A DNA stretch of 64,000 nt. Source: Bacillota bacterium (GTDB taxonomy: Bacteria > Bacillota > Clostridia > Lachnospirales > Bianqueaceae). Shown here in pieces: positions 53,443 through 63,500 of the stretch. Under the pieces are notes generated by a model, which was not told where the DNA came from, searched no databases, and saw only the letters and a list, made by a program, of their open reading frames with translations. Position 1 is the first letter of the stretch, and every line of letters starts with the position of its first letter. The stretch spans positions 93,105-157,104 of the forward strand of contig JAFRZE010000049.1 in NCBI GenBank assembly GCA_017442735.1, read 5' to 3'. A program made the translations under genes and the position numbers.

Positions 53443-55056
53443 ATGGCTAACATCGATTTAACCAAGTATGGCATCATTGGAACTCCTGAGATCATCTACA
53501 ACCCCTCCTTCGAGGCGCTGTTTGAAGATGAAATGAATCCGGATCTGACCGGCTTTGACAAAGGCCAGCTCACCGAGCTCGGCGCTGTGAACGTCATGAC
53601 CGGTATCTACACCGGCCGTTCCCCGAAAGACAAATATATCGTCATGGACGAGTTTTCCAAGGATAAAGTCTGGTGGACCACTCCCGGCTATCCGAATGAC
53701 AACCATCCCATGAGCGAAGAAGTCTGGGCAGCTGTAAAGAAGCTGGCACAGGAAGAACTTTCCGGCAAGAAACTGTATGTCGTCGACGCATTCTGCGGCG
53801 CGAACAAAGATACCCGCATGGCGATCCGTTTCATGATGGAAGTAGCCTGGCAGGCACACTTTGTTAAGAACATGTTCATCATTCCGACAGAAGAAGAGCT
53901 GGAGACTTTCGAGCCTGATTTCCTTGTTTACACCGCTTCCAAAGCAAAGGTTGAGAACTATAAAGAATACGGTCTGAACTCCGAGACCTGTGTCGCCTTC
54001 AACGTTTCCTCCCGTGAACAGGTCATCCTGAATACCTGGTACGGCGGCGAAATGAAGAAAGGTCTGTTCTCCATGATGAACTTCTACCTGCCGCTGAAGG
54101 GCATTGCCTCCATGCACTGCTCCGCCAACACCGATATGAACGGCGAGAATACCGCCATCTTCTTCGGTCTTTCCGGTACCGGCAAGACCACCCTTTCCAC
54201 CGATCCCAAGAGACTGCTGATCGGTGATGATGAGCACGGCTGGGACGACAACGGCGTGTTCAACTTTGAAGGTGGCTGCTATGCCAAGGTCATCAACCTG
54301 GATAAAGAATCCGAGCCCGATATTTACGCTGCGATCCGCCGTAATGCTCTGCTGGAGAACGTTACCGTAGACGCGGAAGGCAAACTGGATTTCGCTGACA
54401 AGTCTGTTACCGAGAATACCCGTGTTTCCTATCCGATCGAGCACATCGAGAAGATCGTTAAGAATGTTCGTCCGATCTCCGCTGGCCCCGCCGCTGAGAA
54501 TGTCATCTTCCTGTCCGCGGATGCTTTCGGTGTTCTTCCTCCTGTTTCCGTACTGGATTCCGAGCAGGCGAAATACTACTTCCTGTCCGGTTTCACTGCT
54601 AAACTGGCCGGTACCGAGCGTGGCATCACCGAGCCCACCCCCACCTTCTCCGCTTGCTTCGGCCAGGCGTTCCTGGAGCTGCATCCCACCAAATACGCGG
54701 AAGAGCTGGTCAAGAGAATGGAAAAGAGCGGTGCCAAGGCTTACCTGGTCAATACCGGCTGGAACGGATCCGGCAAACGTATCTCCATCAAGGATACCCG
54801 TGGCATCATCGACGCGATCCTTGGCGGCGACATCCTGAAAGCTCCCACCAAGAAGATCCCGTTCTTCAACTTTGAAGTTCCCACCGAACTTCCGGGCGTA
54901 GATCCCAAGATTCTTGATCCTCGCGACACCTATGCTGATCCGACGATCTGGGAAGAAAAAGCCAAAGATCTGGCCAGCCGCTTCATCAAGAACTTCGTCA
55001 AATACGAAACCAACGAAGCCGGTAAAGCCCTTGTTGCCGCTGGTCCGCATCTGTAA
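53443..55056 (+). CDS. pckA: Phosphoenolpyruvate carboxykinase (ATP)
   Basis: 537 residues, usual for the ATP-dependent enzyme. Interconverts oxaloacetate plus ATP and PEP plus CO2; in anaerobes it often runs toward oxaloacetate. Visible: [12 protein letters not shown] (oxaloacetate-site Arg), the P-loop [13 protein letters not shown] near 244-256, the metal motif LIGDDEHGW, and NTRVSYPI. Start at ATG 53443 with AAAGAGG upstream; a TTG two codons earlier is less likely. Single gene. Confidence 0.96.
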   Translation: MANIDLTKYGIIGTPEIIYNPSFEALFEDEMNPDLTGFDKGQLTELGAVNVMTGIYTGRSPKDKYIVMDEFSKDKVWWTTPGYPNDNHPMSEEVWAAVKKLAQEELSGKKLYVVDAFCGANKDTRMAIRFMMEVAWQAHFVKNMFIIPTEEELETFEPDFLVYTASKAKVENYKEYGLNSETCVAFNVSSREQVILNTWYGGEMKKGLFSMMNFYLPLKGIASMHCSANTDMNGENTAIFFGLSGTGKTTLSTDPKRLLIGDDEHGWDDNGVFNFEGGCYAKVINLDKESEPDIYAAIRRNALLENVTVDAEGKLDFADKSVTENTRVSYPIEHIEKIVKNVRPISAGPAAENVIFLSADAFGVLPPVSVLDSEQAKYYFLSGFTAKLAGTERGITEPTPTFSACFGQAFLELHPTKYAEELVKRMEKSGAKAYLVNTGWNGSGKRISIKDTRGIIDAILGGDILKAPTKKIPFFNFEVPTELPGVDPKILDPRDTYADPTIWEEKAKDLASRFIKNFVKYETNEAGKALVAAGPHL

Positions 55057-55091
55057 TCCATATTTCGGCTGAATAAGCCGATTATCAGAAA

Positions 55092-55169
55092 AAGAGCCCA
55101 TTGGCGCCTCCCCCGCTCAAACACACGCTAACGCGCGAACTCGCGGATGGAGACACCCGATGGGCTCTT
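55092..55169. terminator. Long hairpin between pckA and yigZ
   Basis: AAGAGCCCATTGG and CCGATGGGCTCTT (one G-T) make a 13-bp stem closing a large C-rich loop. The minus strand ends in CTTTTTC, so it terminates the yigZ operon best; the plus strand tail is T-poor. A smaller TCGGCT/AGCCGA hairpin lies at 55065-55081 next to the pckA stop. Confidence 0.7.
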
Positions 55170-55193
55170 CTCATTTACTCGTTTATTGCAACT

Positions 55194-55859
55194 TTACGTA
55201 ATTATCTGAAGGCGGCCCTTTACCAGGGCTGCCTTTTTCTTTTCACCAGGTTTCAGGGAAAGCTTCCCTTCGGAGACAGCGGTAATTTCTTCAGCGATCT
55301 TCGTGACCTGATCTTCCCGGATCAGCAAATGCATCGTGACCTGATCTTCGTACACAGTTTCCATTTCCGAGCATTCATCTTTCGGCTTTTTGCCGATCAG
55401 GTACTGCATCTTAGCCAGGTATGTATAGTCCATCGAAAGAACACACATCTGGTAGCTTTCGATCCGGATCTTTCCCGCCGCAGCCAGCGCGATCTGCGCG
55501 CCTTTCGTATAAGCGCGGACCAGTCCACCCGTTCCCAGGAGCGTTCCGCCAAAGTAACGGGTCACGATCACAAGGACATTCGTTACATCCTCGCCCAGCA
55601 GTACGTCCAGGCAGGGTTTTCCGGCTGTTCCGCCAGGTTCACCATCATCTGAAAACTTCAGTATATCTGACGACGCGCCGGGAGACTGGATCCGATAGGC
55701 ATAGACATTGTGGCTCGCGTCCCAGTATTCCTTTCTGGTCGCCTCCAGGATCTGCTTCGCCTCTTCCTCTGTTCGGACCGGCCATGCCTGACCAATAAAG
55801 CGGGATTTCTTTTCGATATGTTCATCGATGCCGTAATCGGCGACTGTCCGGTATCCCAT
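55194..55859 (-). CDS. YigZ/IMPACT family protein
   Basis: 221 residues. The UPF0029 core shows KKSRFIGQAWPVRTEEEAK, SHNVYAYRI and SDDGEPGGTAGKPCLDVL, then VTRYFGGTLLGTGGLVRAYT; the C-terminal DUF1949-like half follows. Bacterial YigZ has an RNA/nucleotide-binding fold and no settled function; the eukaryotic relative IMPACT regulates translation stress. It follows the SGNH gene by 3 bases. Confidence 0.92.
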   Translation of the reverse strand: MGYRTVADYGIDEHIEKKSRFIGQAWPVRTEEEAKQILEATRKEYWDASHNVYAYRIQSPGASSDILKFSDDGEPGGTAGKPCLDVLLGEDVTNVLVIVTRYFGGTLLGTGGLVRAYTKGAQIALAAAGKIRIESYQMCVLSMDYTYLAKMQYLIGKKPKDECSEMETVYEDQVTMHLLIREDQVTKIAEEITAVSEGKLSLKPGEKKKAALVKGRLQIIT

Positions 55860-55862
55860 CCC

Positions 55863-56822
55863 TTATTTCTTCTCCTCGATCTCAAAGACCAGCTCCGGCT
55901 TTTTCAGGATGATGCCTCGCGTTTTCAGCCATTCATCCCATTCCTGATAAAGGGAAGCGTACACGTGCGCGCCGTCGCCGGTCAATTCATCGTCCAAGTC
56001 ACCGTTCTCATTCTCGAAAAGCGGATTTACATCGATATAGAATATATCTTTTCCATTTGCAAATTTGGAAAGGTTCTTGTTCAGCGCGCGGATATTGTCA
56101 TTGCTGAAGACCGGTTCATCTTCCGCGTAGGAGGCGCTGACATACAGATTTGCCTGGATGAAGATCAGCGCGTCCGGTGCCGCTTCACGGATCTTGTCCA
56201 ACAGTTCCTTATAGTTTTCCGCTACTTCCTCAGGACCCGCCCAGATCTCGTTCAGACCGAGCATGATATAGATCTTGCCGTATTCACGCCGTTTCAGCAA
56301 AGACCACAGTCCGATCTCTCCCAGTCCTTCGATCTCCACTTCCGTATCTTCCAGTGTGTAGGTGCCAATACCCTCTGAGGCAAAGTAGTCGGCATTTTCA
56401 AACGGCGCATAGTCCCGAAGCCCTACGGTACGGGAATCGCCGATAAACAGTGCGTCATCAAAGTAGGAATCATCGACATCCTGGAAATAGAACTGACTCT
56501 CTTCCAGCTCGATCATCTTACGGAACGCATGCGACACCACCGTGTCATTGGTCATCGGAACACCGATCCAGGCACTGTCGACGATCAGCAGCGCCTCTTT
56601 GGTCGGATATACATAAATCTTCTCTTCCGTATCGGGAGAAGAAATACCTGTCGATAGAAGCTGGCTTCCGTTTCCTTTGATCATCATCCCGACGGCAAAT
56701 CCGATCATACTGAGGATCAGCAGCCACAACAGTACCGTGAAAGCCAAAGACTCCTGACGTGATAGCTTTTTCTTTTTGCGGCGCGGTCCGCCTGAATTCA
56801 CGGGAACACTTTGTTCAGACAT
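55863..56822 (-). CDS. Membrane-anchored SGNH/GDSL acyl transferase partner
   Basis: 319 residues. Basic cytoplasmic N-terminus, one membrane helix (about 27-48), then an external SGNH domain: block I FIGDSRTVGLRDY with nucleophile Ser130, block III GLNEI with the oxyanion Asn, and block V DGAH with the Asp and His. Next to a MBOAT acyltransferase, it matches PatB- or DltD-like partners that place acetyl or acyl groups onto cell-wall polymers. Lies 15 bases after the MBOAT gene. Confidence 0.85.
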   Translation of the reverse strand: MSEQSVPVNSGGPRRKKKKLSRQESLAFTVLLWLLILSMIGFAVGMMIKGNGSQLLSTGISSPDTEEKIYVYPTKEALLIVDSAWIGVPMTNDTVVSHAFRKMIELEESQFYFQDVDDSYFDDALFIGDSRTVGLRDYAPFENADYFASEGIGTYTLEDTEVEIEGLGEIGLWSLLKRREYGKIYIMLGLNEIWAGPEEVAENYKELLDKIREAAPDALIFIQANLYVSASYAEDEPVFSNDNIRALNKNLSKFANGKDIFYIDVNPLFENENGDLDDELTGDGAHVYASLYQEWDEWLKTRGIILKKPELVFEIEEKK

Positions 56823-56837
56823 CTTTTTCTCCTTTCA

Positions 56838-58214
56838 TCAGAAGTGGAAGTACATGAAGGGATCGCTCTGCCCCTTCACCATCCAGTAGACCGACACCCA
56901 GAAGATCGCCAGGAGGATCGGAACGACCGCGATCGGTATCTTTTTACGAAGAAAATCATAGATCTTACGAGGGCCCGGGGTAGCAAAGACGATACCGCCC
57001 AGGAGCCATAATCCATACGTCTGCATGTATTTGACATAATCGTTCGGCGTGATAGCCTTGCCGGCCACGCCGAACAGCCGGCCGAAATACCGCCCGAGAC
57101 TAACCAGGTCGGTATTCGCGAAGACCATCCACATGAGCGGAATCAGGATCAGCATATACAGATGCCCGACCACCGGAGTTTTATTCAGGAAGTTACCGAA
57201 GATATAACGTTCAAGTACGATAAACAGGAATGTCAGAAGTCCCCAGATAATAAAGTTCCAGCCAAAGCCATGCCAGAAGCCGGTGAACAGCCAGACGACC
57301 AGCAGATTCCGGATCGTTTTGAAATTGCCGCCGCGGTTGCCGCCAAGCGGAATATAAATATAGTCTCTGAACCAGCTCCCTAAAGTCATGTGCCAGCGAC
57401 GCCAGAATTCGCCCATCGTCTTGCTGATATAGGGATAGTTGAAGTTTTCCGGAAGCTCCAAACCCATGAGCCGTCCCATACCGATCGCCATGCGGCTGTA
57501 TCCGGCAAAGTCAAAATACAGCTGCAGTGAATAAGCGATCGCTCCCATCCAGGCAAGCGGAGTGGAAATGCTCTTGATGCCGATCCCCTGGATCCCTGAC
57601 CAGACACGGCCTACCTGTCCGGACAGGATCACTTTCAGACCCAGACCGATGATCAGGTCTTCCAGACCCCGGAACAGATCCTGTTTGGAGATCCGGCGGC
57701 TGTACAGACTCGGACCAAGGTCGCCGAACCGGATGATCGGGCCCTGCAGGATCCGCGGGAACATGGCCATATAAACGAAGAACTTCACAAAAGATCTCTC
57801 AGCTCTGGCTTTTCCCTGATACACGTCAACGATGTAGCTGACTGTCTGGAACGTATAGAAGCTTAGACCCAGCGGGACGGATCCTAGCACTTTATAGATA
57901 ACAAGCGGGACACTGTCCAGAAGAATCGCAGTGATCAGAAGCGCTTTTCGCCCGCCCGGTTTTTCCTGTGACTGGATACCGAATCCAATAAAGAAATTGA
58001 TGACCACATATCCGATCAGAAGCCAAAAATCCACCTTTAAAAAGCCGGTGACAAGTCCTTTCAGCAATTTGAAATTCGTGCCGCAGGCAAATAACATAAA
58101 GAGAATGCTGGCGATAAACAGAAGAAGATTCCGCTTCTTCCGCGAGACCAGAAATGTCGATATCAGAACGACCGGCAAAAAAATAAAAATGAACGCAAGC
58201 GAATTAAAAAGCAT
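56838..58214 (-). CDS. MBOAT family O-acyltransferase (PatA/DltB/AlgI-like)
   Basis: 458 residues with about ten to twelve membrane segments. Family block SKTMGEFWRRWHMTLGSWFRDYIYIPLGG (first His) spread over about 263-291 and the catalytic His in FTGFWHGFGWNFIIWG. Transfers an acyl group across the membrane to an external acceptor handled by the neighbouring SGNH protein. No dltA/dltC in the window, so O-acetylation of a surface glycan is likelier than D-alanylation of teichoic acid. RBS is weak (GCGGGG). Confidence 0.9.
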   Translation of the reverse strand: MLFNSLAFIFIFLPVVLISTFLVSRKKRNLLLFIASILFMLFACGTNFKLLKGLVTGFLKVDFWLLIGYVVINFFIGFGIQSQEKPGGRKALLITAILLDSVPLVIYKVLGSVPLGLSFYTFQTVSYIVDVYQGKARAERSFVKFFVYMAMFPRILQGPIIRFGDLGPSLYSRRISKQDLFRGLEDLIIGLGLKVILSGQVGRVWSGIQGIGIKSISTPLAWMGAIAYSLQLYFDFAGYSRMAIGMGRLMGLELPENFNYPYISKTMGEFWRRWHMTLGSWFRDYIYIPLGGNRGGNFKTIRNLLVVWLFTGFWHGFGWNFIIWGLLTFLFIVLERYIFGNFLNKTPVVGHLYMLILIPLMWMVFANTDLVSLGRYFGRLFGVAGKAITPNDYVKYMQTYGLWLLGGIVFATPGPRKIYDFLRKKIPIAVVPILLAIFWVSVYWMVKGQSDPFMYFHF

Positions 58215-58250
58215 GGCGACCCCGCTGGAATAGATAAATACTATTCAACT

Positions 58251-58279
58251 AATATAGCATAGGTAAAGCCAATATTCAA
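58251..58279 (-). promoter_or_regulatory. Promoter of the MBOAT-SGNH-yigZ operon
   Basis: TTGAAT (58279-58274), 17 bases, TATATT (58256-58251) on the minus strand, only 9 bases from the divergent thrS promoter. Confidence 0.55.
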
Positions 58280-58288
58280 TATTATGAA

Positions 58289-58317
58289 TTGACAAATCAT
58301 GATCAGACCTTTATAAT
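58289..58317 (+). promoter_or_regulatory. thrS promoter (consensus)
   Basis: TTGACA (58289-58294), 17 bases, TATAAT (58312-58317), start predicted near 58324 at the head of the T-box leader. Confidence 0.88.
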
Positions 58318-58323
58318 ATCTCC

Positions 58324-58590
58324 TATCATGCGATGAAGGAAAGAGTAACCGGACGGATCTGTCAAGAGAGGCTGGCTGCGTGAAAAGCGCAGGCTGTGAG
58401 CCAGCTACAGTATTTTCCGGCGAAGACCACTCCCGAGCGATCTGCCGATGAGGCAGACGGAGGCCCCGTTACAGGCAAAAGAGGATCCCCGCGAAGGGCG
58501 TCCTTAAAGTATTATTCGAGGTGGAACCGTACTATGTACCCTTGGACAGTGAAAGCGATCGCTTTCCGGCTGTTCGGGGATTTTTTATTT
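58324..58590 (+). promoter_or_regulatory. T-box riboswitch, threonine specific
   Basis: A leader of about 265 bases before thrS. It holds the T-box sequence GAGGTGGAACCGTA (58518-58531) that pairs with the tRNA acceptor end, a long stem I with GCTGGCT/AGCCAGC near its middle, a candidate Thr specifier ACC at 58426-58428 (ACT at 58429 is an alternative), and a terminator CCCTTGGACAG...CTGTTCGGGG followed by six T (58539-58590). Uncharged tRNA-Thr would stabilise the antiterminator and switch thrS on. Confidence 0.9.
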
Positions 58591-58638
58591 TACAGAGGAA
58601 ACGTCCGCATGATGCGTTTCCGGGAAAAGGAGAAGAAC

Positions 58639-60561
58639 ATGAAAATCACGTTAAGAGACAACGTCCGAGAGTATGACCGTCCGGTCAGCATTCTTGAAAT
58701 CGCGCAGGATATCAGCGAAGGCCTGGCGAGAGTCGCCTGTGTCGGCAAAGTCAACGGCGAAGTCGCCGATCTTCGAACCATCGTCAGTGACGATGCCGAA
58801 GTCGAGATCCTGACTTTCGACGCGCAGGAAGGAAAAGATGCTTTCCGTCATACTGCCGCCCATATCCTGGCGCAGGCAGTCAAACGGCTCTACCCTGAGA
58901 CCAAACTCGCGATCGGTCCCGCGATCAAAGAAGGTTTCTATTACGATTTCGACCGGGAGCATCCCTTTACGGCGGATGAACTTGAAACGATCGAAGCCGA
59001 GATGAAAAAGATCGTGAAAGAGAACCTGGCTCTTACCCGCTTCACCCTTCCCCGTCCGGAAGCCATTAAGCTGATGGAGGAAAAAGGTGAATCCTATAAA
59101 GTCGAACTGATCATGGATCTGCCGGAAGACGCGGAACTGAGCTTCTATCAGCAGGGCGAATACATCGACCTTTGCGCCGGTCCGCATCTGATGAGCACCA
59201 AGCCCGTCAAGGCTTTCAAGCTGACTTCTGTCGCCGGCGCCTACTGGAGAGGCTCCGAAAAAAACAAGATGCTGACCCGTATCTACGGCACAGCCTATAC
59301 GAAAGCTTCCGATCTGGAAGAATACCTGAAGAAACTGGAAGAAGCCAAACTTCGTGACCACCGCAAGATCGGCCGCGACATGGGGCTTTTCATGAGTCAC
59401 AACCTGGTCGGCCGCGGTCTGCCCATGTTCCTGCCGAAAGGATACACCATCTGGCAGGAGCTGGAGGAGTACATTAAGGCAAAAGAGCGTAAGCTCGGCT
59501 ACCAGCACGTCATGACGCCCTGTGTCGGTTCTGTCGATCTGTACAAGACCTCCGGCCATTGGGACCATTACAAAGAGAACATGTTCCCGGCAATGGAGCT
59601 CGAAGGCGAAGCATATGTCCTTCGTCCCATGAACTGTCCGCACCACATGATGATCTATGCGAACCAGCCTCATTCCTATCGTCAGCTGCCGATCCGTATC
59701 GGTGAGATCGCCCATGATTTCCGCTATGAGCCCTCCGGCAACCTCAAGGGTATCGAACGCGGCCGCCACTTCTGCCAGAACGATGCCCACCTGTTCGTTA
59801 CGCCTGAGCAGATCGAAAGCGAGTTTAAGGCTGTTGTCGACCTGATCTTCGACGTGTATAAAGACTTCCATATTACCAACTACCGCTGCGTCCTCTCCCT
59901 GCGCGACCCGGCTGACAAGGTCAAGTATCATCCGGACGACGCCATGTGGGATATGGCGGAGGATGCACTGCGTGTCGTACTGAACGATCTGGGTATCGAC
60001 TATACCGAAGAGATCGGTGAAGCCGCTTTCTACGGACCGAAACTGGATGTGAACGTACAGCCGGCCGTTGGCGCGGAATATACACTGTCCACCTGCCAGC
60101 TTGACTTTTGCCTGCCGGCGAAGTTCCAGCTGACCTACATCGATTCCGACGGAACCGAAAAAACGCCGGTCGTCCTGCACCGCGCGATCCTCGGATCCCT
60201 GGATCGTTTCATGGCCTATATGATCGAAGAGACGATGGGAAAATTCCCGACCTGGCTCGCGCCGGTACAGGTGAAAGTCCTTCCGATCTCCGAGAAGAAT
60301 GCCGCCTATTCCTCCAGTGTCTACGAGGCACTCGATGCCGCCGGTATCCGGGCGGAGCTGGATGACCGTTCCGAGAAGATCGGTTACAAGATCCGCGAAG
60401 CTCAGATGGAAAAAGTCTGCTATATGCTGATCATCGGCGCGAAGGAAGAAGAAGCTGGCACAGTCAATGTCCGCCGCCGTGATTCCGAAGGTTCCGAAAG
60501 CATGAAGCTGGACGATTTCATCGCCATGATCCGCGAAGAGATCGACACCAAGAAAGCCTGA
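58639..60561 (+). CDS. thrS: Threonine--tRNA ligase
   Basis: 640 residues, the normal length. N-terminal TGS domain (MKITLRDNVREYDRPVSILEIAQD), second additional/editing domain with HTAAHILAQAVKRLYP, class II catalytic core with MNCPHHMMIYANQPHSYR (zinc Cys and active-site motif 1-2), RHFCQNDAHLF, and motif 3 HRAILGSLDRFMAYMIEE, then the anticodon-binding domain. Start at ATG 58639 with AAAGGAG; the frame extending to 58396 is within the T-box leader and is not coding. Confidence 0.97.
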   Translation: MKITLRDNVREYDRPVSILEIAQDISEGLARVACVGKVNGEVADLRTIVSDDAEVEILTFDAQEGKDAFRHTAAHILAQAVKRLYPETKLAIGPAIKEGFYYDFDREHPFTADELETIEAEMKKIVKENLALTRFTLPRPEAIKLMEEKGESYKVELIMDLPEDAELSFYQQGEYIDLCAGPHLMSTKPVKAFKLTSVAGAYWRGSEKNKMLTRIYGTAYTKASDLEEYLKKLEEAKLRDHRKIGRDMGLFMSHNLVGRGLPMFLPKGYTIWQELEEYIKAKERKLGYQHVMTPCVGSVDLYKTSGHWDHYKENMFPAMELEGEAYVLRPMNCPHHMMIYANQPHSYRQLPIRIGEIAHDFRYEPSGNLKGIERGRHFCQNDAHLFVTPEQIESEFKAVVDLIFDVYKDFHITNYRCVLSLRDPADKVKYHPDDAMWDMAEDALRVVLNDLGIDYTEEIGEAAFYGPKLDVNVQPAVGAEYTLSTCQLDFCLPAKFQLTYIDSDGTEKTPVVLHRAILGSLDRFMAYMIEETMGKFPTWLAPVQVKVLPISEKNAAYSSSVYEALDAAGIRAELDDRSEKIGYKIREAQMEKVCYMLIIGAKEEEAGTVNVRRRDSEGSESMKLDDFIAMIREEIDTKKA

Positions 60562-60581
60562 TTTTCTGCTTGATCACGAAC

Positions 60582-60620
60582 AAAGGAGCTATAGCCAAAA
60601 CTGGTTATAGCTCCTTTTCT
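60582..60620. terminator. Terminator between thrS and the rhamnosidase gene
   Basis: AAGGAGCTATAGCCA pairs with TGGTTATAGCTCCTT (one G-T), a 15-bp stem with a 4-base loop and TTTTCT after it. Lies between converging genes. Confidence 0.88.
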
Positions 60621-60654
60621 AGTTGGACTGTTTTTTATAGATACTTCTACTTTC

Positions 60655-63471
60655 TTACTTTTCCTGAAGTTTGGAGATCGCGGAATTGAGCTGTTCGAGT
60701 GCGACATCTGAAATATCACTGTTCGCCTTGGCAACTTCCCTAAGGCTCAGATCCTTCATGCCTTCGGGGAGTTCATCGATCTGCGGATAATGATGCTTCA
60801 GCATCGCGTTAATGTCCGGATCGGCCAGCAGTTCTCTCATGCTCGAATCAATAGAAAGGATCTTGACGAAGCTTTCCGTCGTTTCGTATGTATAGGAGTA
60901 GGTTCCCGCTCCGACTTCAAACGGTTCTTTTCCGGACAGCGGGAGCGTGACAACAGCCGTCGCATCAAACGGAATGGTGATGTCCACTTTCAAATGGTTA
61001 TCATCCAGGATTTCCCAAGCGACTTCATAGCCGCCGGCGGATGAATCATAGCTCAGGGCAAACGGTGAAAGTGCCTTGTGAATCACCGGCGCGATCGTGA
61101 CCTTCTTGAATCCCGGGACTTCTTCCACCGGTTTCAGACCGCCACAGTAGCCAAAGATCCATTCACAGATAGAGCCGTAGGCATAGTGGTTCAGCGAGTT
61201 CATGCCTGTCGAACTGATGCTTCCGTCGGCCAGGACACTGTTCCAGCGTTCCCAAACTGTGGTCGCCCCAAGCTTGATCTCGTAGATCCAGCCGGGATAG
61301 TCTTCATTCAGCAAAAGTCCATAAGCCAGATCTTTACGACCGACTTCGGTCAGCACCTTGCAAAGCAGCGGGGTTCCGACGAAGCCGGTTTTCAGTTTGC
61401 CATCGGATATCTTCATCTGCTTGTCAAGCATCTGAATAGCGCGGCTGCGGTCAGAGAGACCTTCGTTGATGTTTAGCAGCGCGGCAGTCTGCGTATCGAT
61501 GCAGCATCGCCCGTTCGGTGAGAAGTATTCATCGAGCAGTCCCTGGCGAAGCTTCTCGGCCAGATCCGTGTAGGTCTTCTCATCTTCCTGATAACCAAGT
61601 ACTTTCGCCGCTTTCGCTACAATGAGTGCACTCTTGCGATAGTAGGTATCGGCAATGAAGCCTTCGTCCGTCGCGCCGAGTACAGCTGCCGGTCCCGCAT
61701 ACGGGGTATCCAGTGCCAACCAGTCACCGAAGTGGAAGATTTTCCGCCATTTATGATCGTTACCCGTGAACTCAGTCAGGTAATCCACCCAGGCTTTCAT
61801 CTGCGGATAATACTTCTTCAACAGTTCTTTATCGCCGCTGAACAGATAGACGTTCCACGGAATGATCGCGCCGGCATCGCCCCAGGCAGTTGCCGCGGTC
61901 TTTGGATCGTCATCCACAAAGGGAACGAAATTCGGGACCAGGCCGCCCCACTTCTCCTGTTCCAGTGCCATATCATGCAGGAACTTGGTATAGAAAGCTG
62001 CCGCGTCGGATAAATAGAGCGCTGTCGGACTGAACACCTGCGCGTCACCGGTCCAGCCAAGTCTCTCATCTCTTTGTGGGCAGTCCGTCGGGACATCGAC
62101 AAAGTTGTCCATCATACCCCAACGTGTATTCTCCACCAGCTTGTTGATCATTTCATGTCCGGTCCGGATGAATCCGCGCTGAACATTGTCCGAAGTAAGG
62201 GAGAATGCGGCGAAATCTTCTGAATTAAATGCTTCCGGTGCATGGAATGCTTCTTCTCCGGGTTTTTTCAGTTCGATCTTGACGAAGCGGAATCCGTAGA
62301 ATGTGAACCGAGGCATCAGGCTGATCGGCTTTCCGTTCGAAACATAAAAGTATTCCGCCTTGGCTGTACGCAGGTTTTCATTATAGAAGTTTCCCTGCTG
62401 CAGGATTTCGCCCACCTGGACATGGACTGTGGTACCAGCTGGTTCGTCCACTTTCAGCGACCAGATACCGGCGATGTTCTGTCCGATATCCAGCACACAC
62501 TCACCCGCGGGTGTTTTGATCAGTTCCGCGACGGGAAAACTCTCATAAATACGTACCGGTACGCTGTATCTGGCTGTCAGAACTGCTTCTTTCTCCCCGT
62601 TTCCGGTTCTGGGATTACCCTTCGGCGGATCTACCAGGCGGGCTTTCTCCGGTGTTGCCGCCGGCAAGGTATCATCCCGCCATTCGCCATCATAGATATT
62701 CGAGAAAGTGATCGTGCTGCGGGTAACTTCCCAGGTGTCATCGGTACTGTATACTTTTTCTTTACCATCCTGATAAAGTACATGAAGTTCCGCCAGCAGT
62801 TTCCAGCTGTCGCCGAAAAATGGTTCCATCCGTTTGGAGAATCCGATCCGTTCTTTATACCAGCCGTTGCCCAGTTCAACAGCCAGATGATGAGAGCCTT
62901 TTATATTTAAGTCATAGGTCACATCAAAAGTCTGATACTGGACCCAGTCAAAGTAATCATTACAGTATGGCGTCAGGAATTCATCACCCACCTTGCGGCC
63001 ATCGATCCTGGCTTCATAGAGTCCGAGTCCGGTAATGTACAGCCTGGCAGATGCAACATCTTTGTTGATCTCAACAGGCAGATGGAAAACTGGATGACGT
63101 TTGACGCTGTCATCGCAGCCGATCCACCTAGCTGTCCATGGTTCATCCATCTTTGACGTTTCGAAATAATGTTCTTCACTGATCGCTTCTTCGCCGGGCA
63201 CGTCCGTTGTCACCTGTACTCTCCAGGTATATCGGGTACGCGGTTTAAGGTTCATTTTCACCGGTGTACCGAGTGAATTCAGGCATTTCCAGCCGGTATC
63301 AGCAGCTTTTTTGCTCTTTCCGGTGACGGGATCCTGTTCTTCGACGACGATCCTGGCTTGTTTTTGTTTGGTTCCGTTGGCGTCTTCAACCGTCCATCCG
63401 AATACAGGGATGTCCATTGTATAGCCAATGGGGTTTTGTTTATGGTCAACAGTGCAGTTTGTGATGATCAT
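60655..63471 (-). CDS. Alpha-L-rhamnosidase, glycoside hydrolase family 78
   Basis: 938 residues. N-terminal fibronectin-like and beta-sandwich domains (PVFGWTVEDANG; YITGLGLYEARIDGRKVGDEFLTP), then the (alpha/alpha)6 catalytic domain with VDVPTDCPQRDERLGWTGDAQVF, which carries the acidic catalytic cluster, and WGDAGAIIPW. The C-terminal beta domain follows, plus about 80 extra residues of helical, charged sequence not typical of the family. No signal peptide, so it removes rhamnose from imported glycosides. RBS AGGGGGA before ATG. Own promoter. Confidence 0.93.
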   Translation of the reverse strand: MIITNCTVDHKQNPIGYTMDIPVFGWTVEDANGTKQKQARIVVEEQDPVTGKSKKAADTGWKCLNSLGTPVKMNLKPRTRYTWRVQVTTDVPGEEAISEEHYFETSKMDEPWTARWIGCDDSVKRHPVFHLPVEINKDVASARLYITGLGLYEARIDGRKVGDEFLTPYCNDYFDWVQYQTFDVTYDLNIKGSHHLAVELGNGWYKERIGFSKRMEPFFGDSWKLLAELHVLYQDGKEKVYSTDDTWEVTRSTITFSNIYDGEWRDDTLPAATPEKARLVDPPKGNPRTGNGEKEAVLTARYSVPVRIYESFPVAELIKTPAGECVLDIGQNIAGIWSLKVDEPAGTTVHVQVGEILQQGNFYNENLRTAKAEYFYVSNGKPISLMPRFTFYGFRFVKIELKKPGEEAFHAPEAFNSEDFAAFSLTSDNVQRGFIRTGHEMINKLVENTRWGMMDNFVDVPTDCPQRDERLGWTGDAQVFSPTALYLSDAAAFYTKFLHDMALEQEKWGGLVPNFVPFVDDDPKTAATAWGDAGAIIPWNVYLFSGDKELLKKYYPQMKAWVDYLTEFTGNDHKWRKIFHFGDWLALDTPYAGPAAVLGATDEGFIADTYYRKSALIVAKAAKVLGYQEDEKTYTDLAEKLRQGLLDEYFSPNGRCCIDTQTAALLNINEGLSDRSRAIQMLDKQMKISDGKLKTGFVGTPLLCKVLTEVGRKDLAYGLLLNEDYPGWIYEIKLGATTVWERWNSVLADGSISSTGMNSLNHYAYGSICEWIFGYCGGLKPVEEVPGFKKVTIAPVIHKALSPFALSYDSSAGGYEVAWEILDDNHLKVDITIPFDATAVVTLPLSGKEPFEVGAGTYSYTYETTESFVKILSIDSSMRELLADPDINAMLKHHYPQIDELPEGMKDLSLREVAKANSDISDVALEQLNSAISKLQEK

Positions 63472-63500
63472 GGGAAGTCCCCCTTCTGTAATAATAAAAG

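Noticed and set aside
53458..55101. 547-codon frame opposite pckA
   Set aside because: Antisense shadow with no recognisable motif; pckA is certain.
58396..58638. N-terminal extension of thrS
   Set aside because: The frame is open by chance through the T-box leader; the T-box motif, terminator and a strong SD before 58639 show it is untranslated RNA.
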